Source of the DNA: Actinomycetes bacterium
Lineage (GTDB): Bacteria > Actinomycetota > Actinomycetes > Mycobacteriales > Mycobacteriaceae
NCBI GenBank assembly: GCA_029780675.1
Contig: JAKOYE010000255.1
Location: 38,819-102,818 of the forward strand
DNA length: 64,000 nucleotides
Reading direction: 5' to 3'
The translations under genes and the position numbers were made by a program. The notes beneath the pieces were generated by a model that worked only from the letters and a program-made list of their open reading frames with translations, had not been told where the DNA came from and searched no databases. Of the stretch, positions 8,314-16,125 are shown one piece after another. Every line of letters begins with the position of its first letter. Positions within the stretch are counted from its first letter, which is position 1.

Positions 8314-9567
8314 GTGAGCGGCAACGTCTGGATTCTCGGCGGCTATCAGAGCGACTTCGCACGCAATCTCACCCGCGAGGGTCTCGACTTTGCGGATCTG
8401 ACCCGTGAGGTGGTCGATCTGACCCTCGCGGAGGCGATGGTTGACCCGGCCGACATCGAGGTGGTTCACGTCGCCAACGCCTTCGGCGAGTTGTTCGCCC
8501 GGCAGGGCCACCTCGGGGCGATGCCCGCGACCGTGTGTGACGGCCTATGGGGCTTTCCGGCCAGCCGGCACGAGGCGGCCTGCGCCTCCGGCAGTGTCGC
8601 CGCACTGGCGGCGATGGCCGATCTGCGCGCCGGCAACTACCGCACCGCCCTGGTGGTCGGTGTCGAACTGGAGAAGACCGTCCCGGGCGACATTGCCGCC
8701 CAGCATCTTGGAACGGCAGCATGGACCGGCCACGAGGGCCAGGACGCCACCTTCCTGTGGCCATCGATGTTCGCCGAGGTCGCCGACGCCTACGACCGCC
8801 GGTTCGGTTTGGACGACGCCCATCTGCGCGCCATCGCCGCCATCAACCTGGCCAACGCTCGGCGTAATCCCCACGCTCAGACCCGCGAATGGCGGGTTCC
8901 CGATCTGGTGGCCGTCGGCGCGGACGATGCGGTGAACCCGCCCGTCGAGGGCCGCATCCGTCGTTTCGACTGCAGTCAGATGACCGACGGCGGCGCCGGA
9001 ATCGTTCTGGTCAGCGACGAGTTCCTCGACGAACATCCCGGGGTCCGGCCGATCGGGCTGATCGAGGGATGGGGGCATCGCACCGTGGGACTGGGCCTGC
9101 GACAGAAACTCGACCGCGACAGCACGAATCCCGACGCCGGGAACCCTGCCCAGAACCCCTACGTACTGCCGCACGTCCGCGATGCGGTGCAGGACGCGTT
9201 CAGTCGCGCGCGCACCGGTCTCGACCACATCGACGGTTTCGAGGTGCACGACTGCTTCACCCCCAGTGAATATCTGGCGATCGACCACATCGGCCTGACC
9301 GGTCCGGGGCAGTCCTGGCAGGCGATCGAGTCCGGGGACATCGAGATCGGCGGCAGGCTGCCGATCAACCCCAGCGGCGGTCTCATCGGCGGCGGACACC
9401 CCGTGGGCGCCACGGGCATCCGGATGCTGCTGGACGCCGCCAAACAGGTCAGTGGGCTGGCCGGCGACTACCAGATTGACGGGGCACGTCGCTTCGGCAC
9501 CCTAAACATCGGTGGAAGCACCGCCACCACGGTCAGTTTCGTCATCGGATCACCAGAAGCCGTCTGA
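8314..9567 (+). CDS. thiolase-family lipid-transfer/acetyl-CoA acetyltransferase-like protein (Rv0914c-like)
   Basis: 417 residues of the SCP2-type thiolase family. The nucleophilic cysteine is C90 in EAACASGSVAA. The active-site loops HDCFTPSE and GGGHPVGATG (H362) are present, and the C-terminal second cysteine of biosynthetic thiolases is not obvious, as in SCP2-thiolase and lipid carrier members. Such proteins cleave or bind beta-ketoacyl-CoA; the substrate is unknown. The GTG start is chosen for the leaderless promoter upstream and because the protein aligns from there. It sits 24 bp before a carotenoid-oxygenase gene, the same pairing as Rv0914c-Rv0913c in M. tuberculosis, so the two probably act on one lipid or isoprenoid substrate (inference). 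Confidence 0.85.
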   Translation: MSGNVWILGGYQSDFARNLTREGLDFADLTREVVDLTLAEAMVDPADIEVVHVANAFGELFARQGHLGAMPATVCDGLWGFPASRHEAACASGSVAALAAMADLRAGNYRTALVVGVELEKTVPGDIAAQHLGTAAWTGHEGQDATFLWPSMFAEVADAYDRRFGLDDAHLRAIAAINLANARRNPHAQTREWRVPDLVAVGADDAVNPPVEGRIRRFDCSQMTDGGAGIVLVSDEFLDEHPGVRPIGLIEGWGHRTVGLGLRQKLDRDSTNPDAGNPAQNPYVLPHVRDAVQDAFSRARTGLDHIDGFEVHDCFTPSEYLAIDHIGLTGPGQSWQAIESGDIEIGGRLPINPSGGLIGGGHPVGATGIRMLLDAAKQVSGLAGDYQIDGARRFGTLNIGGSTATTVSFVIGSPEAV

Positions 9568-9591
9568 CACGAGTCGAAATGGAAGCCACAC

Positions 9592-11145
9592 ATGGACGTT
9601 GAGATCGTCGGCAAGTTCCTGTCCACTCTGCCCGAGGACGACGACCACCCCTACCGCACCGGGCCCTGGCGACCGCAGACCACGGAATGGCGCGCCGACG
9701 ACCTGGTTGCGGTGGAAGGCGAGATACCCGCCGACCTGGACGGTATCTACCTGCGCAACACTGAGAATCCGCTGCACCCCGCACTCAAGACATATCACCC
9801 CTTCGATGGCGACGGCATGCTGCACATCGTGGGGTTCCGCGATGGAAAGGCGTTCTACCGCAACAGATTCGTCCGCACCGAAGCATTCGAAGCCGAACAG
9901 GAGGCCGGCGGCCCACTGTGGCCGGGTCTGGCCGAACCGCTGTCGCTGGCCCGGACGGATCACGGCTGGGGCGCGCGGACCATGCTCAAGGACGCCTCGA
10001 GCACCGACGTCGTCGTCCATCGCGGCACCGCCCTGACCAGCTTCTACCAGTGCGGAGACCTCTACCGGGTCGACCCCTACAGTGGGCGGACCCGGGGCAA
10101 GGAGACCTGGAACGGCGGGTTCCCGTTCGACTGGGGCGTGTCGGCGCATCCCAAAGTCGACGAACGCACCGGCGAGATGCTGTTCTTCAACTACAGCAAG
10201 TCCGCGCCGTATCTGCACTACGGAGTCGTCGACGCCAACAACGACCTGGTGCACTACGTCGACGTGCCACTCCCCGGCCCACGACTGCCGCATGACATGG
10301 CCTTCACCCGGAACTACGCCATTCTCAACGACTTCCCGCTGTTCTGGGATCCAGATCTACTGCAACGCGATCTGCACGTCGCCCGTTTTCACCGGGATAT
10401 GCCCTCCCGGTTCGCGGTACTCCCCCGCCGCGGGAACACCACCCCTCCCCCGGGTCGCTCCGCTCCTGCCCCCTGGAACGAGATCCGGTGGTTCGAAGCT
10501 GAGCCGACCTTCGCTCTGCACTTCACCAACGCCTACGAGGACGGCGACGAGATCGTCCTCGACGGCTTCTACCAGGGCGACCCGGAACCCGCCGACGACA
10601 ACAGCGGCAGCAAGTGGCAGCGGGCGTTCCGCTTCCTGGCCCTGGACCGGATGCAGACCCGGTTGCATCGCTGGCGGCTGAACCTGACCACCGGTGCAGT
10701 CACCGAGGAACCGTTGTCGGACAGCATCTCCGAGTTCGGGATGATCAACGCCACCCACGCCGGTGAGCCGTACCGCTACGCCTACGCCGCCACCGGCAAG
10801 CCGGGATGGTTCCTGTTCGACGGGCTGATCCGCCACGATGTCCAGACCGGATCGGAGGAACGCATCAGCTTCGGCGAGGGCGTCTACGGGAGCGAGACCG
10901 CCATGGCTCCGCGGGTGGGCAGCCGAGCCGAGGATGACGGCTATCTGGTGACGCTGACCACCGACATGAATGCCGACGCCTCGTACTGTCTGGTCTTCGA
11001 CGCCGCCCGGATCGCCGACGGACCGGTGTGCAAACTGCAACTGCCGGAACGGATCTGCAGCGGTACGCACTCAACGTGGGTAGCCGGTTCCGAGTTGCGC
11101 CGCTGGCGGGAAACCGACACCGCCGGCGCAGCCGTCGGGCTGTAA
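9592..11145 (+). CDS. carotenoid cleavage oxygenase family protein (RPE65-like, Rv0913c-like)
   Basis: 517-residue seven-bladed propeller dioxygenase. All four iron-ligating histidines of the family can be placed: H186 (SAHPKVD), H234 (PHDMAF), H310 (LHFTNAYEDG) and H493 (GTHSTW). The N-terminal YLRNTENPLHP and FDGDGMLH blocks are also typical. These non-haem iron enzymes cleave C=C bonds in carotenoids, apocarotenoids or stilbenes; the substrate cannot be read from sequence. It is in an operon with the thiolase upstream and an HxlR regulator 14 bp downstream. The ATG at 9592 begins the conserved N-terminus. The family assignment is firm; the orthology to Rv0913c rests on neighbourhood. Confidence 0.9.
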   Translation: MDVEIVGKFLSTLPEDDDHPYRTGPWRPQTTEWRADDLVAVEGEIPADLDGIYLRNTENPLHPALKTYHPFDGDGMLHIVGFRDGKAFYRNRFVRTEAFEAEQEAGGPLWPGLAEPLSLARTDHGWGARTMLKDASSTDVVVHRGTALTSFYQCGDLYRVDPYSGRTRGKETWNGGFPFDWGVSAHPKVDERTGEMLFFNYSKSAPYLHYGVVDANNDLVHYVDVPLPGPRLPHDMAFTRNYAILNDFPLFWDPDLLQRDLHVARFHRDMPSRFAVLPRRGNTTPPPGRSAPAPWNEIRWFEAEPTFALHFTNAYEDGDEIVLDGFYQGDPEPADDNSGSKWQRAFRFLALDRMQTRLHRWRLNLTTGAVTEEPLSDSISEFGMINATHAGEPYRYAYAATGKPGWFLFDGLIRHDVQTGSEERISFGEGVYGSETAMAPRVGSRAEDDGYLVTLTTDMNADASYCLVFDAARIADGPVCKLQLPERICSGTHSTWVAGSELRRWRETDTAGAAVGL

Positions 11146-11159
11146 ACCGCCACGACCAC

Positions 11160-12191
11160 GTGTCGGATCAACCCACCGCCCTGGAACCCGGCGGTGTCAA
11201 CGCGATCGGTCGGATGCTGGGTCTGCTCGGCGACGAGTGGAGCCTGCTGATCCTGCAGCAGTCTCTGACCGGGGCCGTCCGCTACCGGGATTTCACGGCG
11301 CGGCTGCCGATCTCGAACTCGGTGCTCACCAGCCGGCTGGGAACGCTGACCGCGTCCGGTCTGCTGGAACGCAGACCCGTCGACGACACCGGCCGCACCG
11401 AGTACCTGCCGACCCGTCGCTCCCGGTCGCTGTGGCCGGTGTTGCTGTGCATCTGGGAGTGGGAGCGCACCTGGGTCGCCACCCACACCGGCCCGCTGCC
11501 GGCCATGCGGCACCACCGCTGCGGGGAGCAGTTCACCCCGGTGCTGCGCTGCCGCGACTGCCGCGCGGAGGTGGGGTCCGGCGACGTTCGGATCGCCGTC
11601 GGCCCGAGTGGTGACTGGGCGCGCTCGGCACCGCAGGTGAGCACCCGCCGACGTTCGGACGCCCACGGCTCGGCCCGCCAGGCCGGCCTCTTTCCCGAGA
11701 CCATGGCGGTGTTCGGCAACCGATGGGCCGCGGCCCTGCTGGTCGCCGCGTTCCTCGGCGCCACCCGCTTCACCGACTTCTCGACCCGGTTGGGGATACC
11801 GCCCAACCTGCTGACCGAGCGGCTCCAGACGTTCCGTTCGATCGGTGTCCTGGCGTGTTCGGCCACCGAGCCGGCCGCGTCCGATCAGGCCGGCGCCACC
11901 CGGGCGGCGTACCGCCTCACCGACAAAGGCCGCGCGCTGTTCGGGGTGCTGGTGTGCGCCCAGCAGTGGGCGCACACCTGGTTCCATGCACCGGAGGGTC
12001 CCGCACTGGTGCTGACCCACGGCGCCTGCGGGATGCCGTTCACCGCCGAACTGGCCTGCGGATCGTGCGGCGAGCGGCTGCGCGGGGCGCTGGTGGATGT
12101 CATCGCCGGGTCGGAGGCGAACAACGCCGAACTGGGCGCGGACACCGCCAGGGCGGGTGTCAGCCGGCGGGGAGCAGCTGGAATCCCTTGA
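11160..12191 (+). CDS. tandem HxlR-family winged-helix regulator with two Cys-rich segments
   Basis: 343 residues containing two HxlR (PF01638-type) winged-helix domains in one chain: about residues 15-110 (GDEWSLLIL... RLGTLTASGLLER) and about 185-285 (GNRWAAALL... RLQTFRSIGVL). Each is followed by a short Cys-containing segment (RCGEQF...CRDC; ACGMPF...CGSC) that could bind zinc. HxlR proteins normally dimerise, so this is effectively a covalent dimer. GTG 11160 was chosen because upstream in-frame codons fall inside the oxygenase gene. It ends the thiolase-oxygenase operon and probably autoregulates it (inference). The 3' end overlaps the convergent lipoprotein gene by 32 bp. Confidence 0.85.
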   Translation: MSDQPTALEPGGVNAIGRMLGLLGDEWSLLILQQSLTGAVRYRDFTARLPISNSVLTSRLGTLTASGLLERRPVDDTGRTEYLPTRRSRSLWPVLLCIWEWERTWVATHTGPLPAMRHHRCGEQFTPVLRCRDCRAEVGSGDVRIAVGPSGDWARSAPQVSTRRRSDAHGSARQAGLFPETMAVFGNRWAAALLVAAFLGATRFTDFSTRLGIPPNLLTERLQTFRSIGVLACSATEPAASDQAGATRAAYRLTDKGRALFGVLVCAQQWAHTWFHAPEGPALVLTHGACGMPFTAELACGSCGERLRGALVDVIAGSEANNAELGADTARAGVSRRGAAGIP

Positions 12192-12834
12192 GGATCGTGT
12201 CGGCGTCCTTGACGTAGGTCGGGTTGTCGGCCTTCACGCTCTGCACCGTGACCGTCGCCACGTAGGTGACATCGCCGGCGTTGTAGACCACCCCCAGCGA
12301 GGTCGCCTTGCGGGGCGGTATCGGCGGGATCTTGGGGCTGACCTTCACCTCGGGGGCGGTGTAACTGGTCGACATCGCCGGCGCGCCGCATACCTGCGCC
12401 GGGGTGGAGTTCATGTCGGTCACCTTGAGCTTCTTGGCCAACTGCTGGTTCTGGGCGTCCAGGATCTGTTCCGGTTTGCCGATACCGGAAGCCACCTTCT
12501 GCAGGGTGACAACGGCATTCGGGGTGAAACCGTCGGCGGCCAACCCCTGATTGCGGATCGCGAACCGGATGTTCTCCGAATCCATCTTGGTGCTGCGCTC
12601 CCAGCCCTCGGGCACCGGGAGGCGCATCTTCGGCTCCTGGTCGGTCCGGGTCGGAATGTCGCTGAGCGGCGCCGTCACGCTCTCGCACTTGTCCGCGCTG
12701 ACCTGTTCACTCGAACATCCGGTCAGCACCACAGCCATCGCGGTCACCACGGCGGCGGGCCAGGGCGTCAGCCAGGCCCGACGCGCCGAAACCGATCGGA
12801 CCGCAGCCGGCACCGATCCGGATAGTTCGCTCAC
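12160..12834 (-). CDS. LpqN/LpqT-type lipoprotein
   Basis: 224 residues. A hydrophobic signal segment ends in a lipobox (VLTGC), so the protein should be exported, lipidated and anchored to the outer face of the membrane. The mature part (PEGWERS... and a conserved Cys pair) matches the mycobacterial LpqN/LpqT/DUF4245-like lipoprotein family, some of which bind Ag85 and other secreted enzymes. The start is GTG 12834, preceded by AAGGAG five bases upstream; the longer reading to 13008 runs through the intergenic repeat and the neighbouring gene and is rejected. Its start lies directly beside a 24-bp tandem duplication. Confidence 0.8.
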   Translation of the reverse strand: MSELSGSVPAAVRSVSARRAWLTPWPAAVVTAMAVVLTGCSSEQVSADKCESVTAPLSDIPTRTDQEPKMRLPVPEGWERSTKMDSENIRFAIRNQGLAADGFTPNAVVTLQKVASGIGKPEQILDAQNQQLAKKLKVTDMNSTPAQVCGAPAMSTSYTAPEVKVSPKIPPIPPRKATSLGVVYNAGDVTYVATVTVQSVKADNPTYVKDADTILKGFQLLPAG

Positions 12835-12840
12835 CCTGAC

Positions 12841-12887
12841 TCCTTCACCACGACTCCCTGAGTTTCCTTCACCATGACTCCCTGAGT
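12841..12887. repeat. 24-bp tandem direct repeat at the lipoprotein translation start
   Basis: Two 23-bp copies (12841-12863 and 12865-12887) differ at one base, with a period of 24 bp. A third partial copy reaches back into 12831-12843. Each unit, read on the minus strand, contains a Shine-Dalgarno-like AAGGA(A/G) and a start-like codon, so the repeat duplicates the lipoprotein's ribosome binding region. It also creates a 14-codon frame whose stop overlaps the gene's GTG. Confidence 0.85.
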
Positions 12888-12925
12888 CGGAGGGCAGCCT
12901 ACCGGCGGCCAGGATCGGGGCTCGG

Positions 12926-13357
12926 TCAGCGTTGGCTGGAGTACTCCCGCAGCGTTGACACCAGCGCCCAGACCGAACAGGCCAGCGCGCCGACCGCACA
13001 CCCCGCACCCAGGTACAGCCCGTAGCCCGCCGCGACCGGCGAGGCGACGTTGGCCCGATAAAACCACCACGTCAGCGCCATCACCAATAGCGAGATCACC
13101 ACCGCCGCGCCGGCGGCCAATCGCGGCGAGATCTCCCGGGCGACCAACGCGCCGAGCACGATGAGCACGGCGGCCAACAGGACGATCAGCTGCCCGGGGC
13201 CGAAGTGCGGTGGCAGCGCGATGCTGCCGACCGTGCCACCGATGGCACTGGCCCGGCCACCACCGCGGGCCGACGTGGTCAGCCAGGGCAGCCACGCGCA
13301 CACCGACAAAGCGAGCGCGCATAACGCCACCAGCCATCCGGGACGCAGGCGGGTCAT
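12926..13357 (-). CDS. four-TM conserved membrane protein (Rv0912-like)
   Basis: 143 residues with four predicted membrane helices: about 8-26, 55-72, 78-97 and 110-132. The loop between the first two is glycine-rich and probably extracytoplasmic. No catalytic motif is visible and the function is unknown. Length and position next to the carotenoid oxygenase match Rv0912. It is divergent from the K+ channel gene, with only 33 bp between the two starts, so the two promoters must be compact or overlapping. Confidence 0.75.
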   Translation of the reverse strand: MTRLRPGWLVALCALALSVCAWLPWLTTSARGGGRASAIGGTVGSIALPPHFGPGQLIVLLAAVLIVLGALVAREISPRLAAGAAVVISLLVMALTWWFYRANVASPVAAGYGLYLGAGCAVGALACSVWALVSTLREYSSQR

Positions 13358-13390
13358 GGCCGAAGACTAACGTGCACGTAGCGTTTGGCC

Positions 13391-15103
13391 ATGCCTGGTC
13401 ACATCATCGTGTGCGGTGACGATGCGCTGACGATGCGGATCATCGACGAACTCAACGATGCCGAAGTCAGCGTTGTCAGACTTGCCTCCGCCGCAGGACT
13501 GCGGGCTGCCGGAGTCGACACCGCCTCGGCGGTGATCGCCGCCTCCAGTGACGACTCGCTGAATCTCGAGGTGGCTCTGCTGGCGCGGCGGGCCAACCCC
13601 CAGGTGCGGGTGGTCGCCCGACTGGCCAATACCGTTCTGCGCGAGGCGATGAACGAGGGCGAGGAGCAGTGCACGGCCCTCGACGTGGCCGACCTGGCCG
13701 CCCCGTCGGTGGTGGAGGCTATGCTGGAGCGACCGGTGCACACCATCTCTGTGGGGGATGTGGACTTCGTGATCTCCGGCGCCGCCGCCCCCCGCGCCGG
13801 GACCCTGCGGGACATCTACGGCCGGTTGGCGCCGGTCGCCGTCATCCGCGGGGACAATTCGGAGAATCCCGGCGAGGTCATCACCTGCCCGCGCCTTGAT
13901 CTTGAGGTGTCCCGGGGCGACTGGGTCACGATGATGGGCCGGGCCGACGAACTCGCCGCGCAGGGGATCCGGCCCCCGGCTCCCGGGAACACCGAGCGTC
14001 GACGGCGGACGCCGGTGGAACGCGTGGTCGACTCGGTGCGGGCGTTCACCGAGGACATCAACCCGACGTTCTACCGAGCGCTGGCCGTCCTCGGCGTGCT
14101 GCTGGTGGTGTCGACGTTCGTCCTGAAGTTCAACTACGGGCAGCCGGGGATGACGTGGGTGGACGCGCTGTACTTCTCCACCGAGACCCTGGCCACTGTG
14201 GGCTACGGGGACTTCAACTTCCTCAACCAGCCGGTGTGGTTGCGGTTGTGGGCGGTGGTGATGATGCTCGGCGGCCTGGCGACCACGGCCATCGTGGTGG
14301 CGTTCGTCGCCGATGTGCTGTTGTCCCGGCGGCTTTCGCAGGCCACCAGCCGGCAACGGGTCAGCCACCTCACGCGGCACTTCGTCGTCGTCGGTCTGGG
14401 CGCCTTCGGCATCCGGGTCGCCGGCCTGCTCAAGGACGCCGGTTACCCCGTCGCCGTCATCGAACGCAACGAGGACAACCGGTATCTGTCGACCGCCGCC
14501 GAACTGAACATCCCGGTCATCCTCGGCGATGCCACCATGCGCACGACGCTGACGACGGCGCGGGTCGACCGGGCGCGTGGCCTGGCAGTGCTGACCGAGG
14601 ACGATATCGTCAACATCGAGATCGCGATCGTGTTGCGCGAAATCGTCGGCCCCCGCCGCACCGAGGACACCGACGGACCTGCCCGCGGGCCGATCGTGCT
14701 GCGGATCTACGACAAGATGCTCGGCGCGGCCGTCGGACATCGCTTCGGCTTCGAGCACGTTCGCTCCACCGTCGACCTGGCGACACCGTGGTTCATCGGC
14801 GCGGCCATGGGTCTGGAAGTGCTCGGCACGTTCTCGGTGGGCCAGCATTCCTTCATGGTGGGCGGCGTCCTGGTGGAACCGGGCAGCGAACTCGACGGCA
14901 TCGCCATCGATGCGCTGCTCCCACTGGCCCGGGTGATCGCCCTGGAGCGCAACCACCAGGTGACCGACCTGTACCCGCACCGCAGCACCACACTTCAGGC
15001 CGGGGACACCGTGCACCTCGTCGGGCCGTACCACGAACTTCTGGAGGTGCTGCGCAAGGGCCGGCACGCCGCCGAGCAGGATCCGCCGCGCCCGGCGCGC
15101 TGA
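13391..15103 (+). CDS. potassium channel with N- and C-terminal RCK (TrkA-like) domains
   Basis: 570 residues. An N-terminal RCK-like module (residues 1-205) precedes a two-helix pore domain (about 230-320) with the selectivity filter TVGYGD (269-274). A second RCK domain follows (about 330-560) with an intact nucleotide-binding GLGAFG. The first Rossmann fold has CGDDAL instead of GxGxxG, so it probably cannot bind NAD(H) normally. RCK domains gate such channels in response to nucleotides or Ca2+. I start at ATG 13391; an in-frame TTG six bases earlier is possible. I do not recall an orthologue at this place in M. tuberculosis. Confidence 0.87.
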   Translation: MPGHIIVCGDDALTMRIIDELNDAEVSVVRLASAAGLRAAGVDTASAVIAASSDDSLNLEVALLARRANPQVRVVARLANTVLREAMNEGEEQCTALDVADLAAPSVVEAMLERPVHTISVGDVDFVISGAAAPRAGTLRDIYGRLAPVAVIRGDNSENPGEVITCPRLDLEVSRGDWVTMMGRADELAAQGIRPPAPGNTERRRRTPVERVVDSVRAFTEDINPTFYRALAVLGVLLVVSTFVLKFNYGQPGMTWVDALYFSTETLATVGYGDFNFLNQPVWLRLWAVVMMLGGLATTAIVVAFVADVLLSRRLSQATSRQRVSHLTRHFVVVGLGAFGIRVAGLLKDAGYPVAVIERNEDNRYLSTAAELNIPVILGDATMRTTLTTARVDRARGLAVLTEDDIVNIEIAIVLREIVGPRRTEDTDGPARGPIVLRIYDKMLGAAVGHRFGFEHVRSTVDLATPWFIGAAMGLEVLGTFSVGQHSFMVGGVLVEPGSELDGIAIDALLPLARVIALERNHQVTDLYPHRSTTLQAGDTVHLVGPYHELLEVLRKGRHAAEQDPPRPAR

Positions 15104-15119
15104 CCGCGGCAGATCCCGC

Positions 15120-15581
15120 CTAACCCGGCGCGAAGACCGCCACGAAGCGGTCGAGGGAGGCCTTGATATCGCCGCGCAGGGCCGCGGCGACGACCATGCC
15201 GATCGGCCCGAACAGGGCGGGGCCGCCGAGGTGGACGTCCATGGTGACGACCGAGGCGGCGGCCCCGTCCTGCTCGTTGGGGCGGACCTTCTCGTTGACC
15301 CTGCCGATCAGCTTCACTTTCACCCCGCCGACACCGACACCGTCGAGTGTCATCGACTGCGGGGGCTTGAAGTTGACGATGGTCCACGTGATCCGGTTGG
15401 GCATGCCCTTGACCTCGACGATGGACTCCACCTGGGTGCCCTTGTCGAGCGTTTCGGGCAGCTTCGAGCGCCAGACCCGGTGGATGGTCAGCCATTCCTT
15501 GTAGCGGGAGAGGTCCGAGGCGTGCTGCCAGGCCTCCTCCGGTGCCAGCGGAACGTCGACCGATACCGAGAGCTTGGCCAT
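15120..15581 (-). CDS. SRPBCC-family protein (Rv0910-like putative toxin)
   Basis: 153 residues with a START/SRPBCC fold signature: the N-terminal SVDVPLAPEEAWQHASDLSRY, a central beta-rich region, and a C-terminal helix. In M. tuberculosis the counterpart Rv0910 is annotated as the toxin of a pair with Rv0909; a biochemical activity is not evident from sequence. Its ATG lies three bases after the stop of the antitoxin-like gene, so the two form one operon. The gene is intact although its partner is broken. A ligand-binding role for a hydrophobic molecule is equally possible. Confidence 0.78.
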   Translation of the reverse strand: MAKLSVSVDVPLAPEEAWQHASDLSRYKEWLTIHRVWRSKLPETLDKGTQVESIVEVKGMPNRITWTIVNFKPPQSMTLDGVGVGGVKVKLIGRVNEKVRPNEQDGAAASVVTMDVHLGGPALFGPIGMVVAAALRGDIKASLDRFVAVFAPG

Positions 15582-15584
15582 GCG

Positions 15585-16025
15585 CTACTTCGCGCCGTCG
15601 GCCTTGTCGGCGGCACCCTCAGCAGCGCCCTTGACGCTCTCGGCCGCGTCCTTGACCTTCTCCGCGGCCCCCTCGGCGGCACCCTTGACGGTCTCGGCGG
15701 CACCTTCGGCGGCACCCTTGACCTTCGCGGCGGCACCCTCGGCGGTCTCCTTGGCGGCCGTGGCGGCGCCCTCGGCCGTGTCCTTCGCGGTCTCAGCGGC
15801 ATCGGCGACCTTGCTCACCGCGGTGTGTGCGACGGCCTGCACCGTGTCGATGGTCTCGGAGATCCGGCCGCCGGTCCTCTCGTCGATGAAGTCGCCGGCC
15901 TTGTCGATGGTGGCCTCGATCCTGTCCGCGTTCTCCGCGACGACTTCCTTGGCCCTCTAGGCGAGCCCCTCAGCGGCTTCCTTGGCCTGCGCGGCGGCTT
16001 CCTTGGCCCTGTCGATAAACGGCAT
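15585..16025 (-). pseudogene. MT0933/Rv0909-family antitoxin-like gene interrupted by an in-frame amber codon
   Basis: From ATG 16025 (preceded by GAAAGGGTG) 22 residues, MPFIDRAKEAAAQA..., are read before a TAG at 15959-15957. The same frame then continues without a break for 123 codons through the family core, DKAGDFIDERTGGRIS, and a repetitive Ala/Glu/Lys C-terminus to a TAG at 15585. The core has no start codon after the amber; the first GTG is at 15842, beyond it. A CAG-to-TAG change would explain it. Intact, the protein would be 146 residues. So the gene is either a recent pseudogene, a sequencing error, or read through. The downstream SRPBCC gene is three bases away. Confidence 0.8.
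15590..15800. repeat. degenerate repeats encoding an Ala/Glu/Lys amphipathic tail
   Basis: The 3' part of the antitoxin-like gene consists of imperfect units of about 33 bp. Each encodes variants of AAEGAAExVKG, an 11-residue period typical of long amphipathic helices in LEA or apolipoprotein-like proteins. The repetition is visible at DNA level as recurring GGCGGCACCCTC blocks. Confidence 0.7.
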
Positions 16026-16125
16026 GTTTCACCCTTTCTCGGTGATGCGATTCGGGACGACCCGTCCTCGGCTCGGTCCGGTTGCCCGGACGAAGTCCCC
16101 GCGTCAATCTACGCACCGGGGTTCG

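Noticed and set aside
12888..13337. 168-codon minus frame covering the region of the membrane-protein gene
   Set aside because: It overlaps the four-TM gene in another frame, is Arg/Gly-rich, and only its last 14 codons are of interest as the mini-frame beside the lipoprotein start.
15590..15800. CRISPR-like repeats
   Set aside because: The units are coding, imperfect, without spacers, and maintain an 11-residue helix period.
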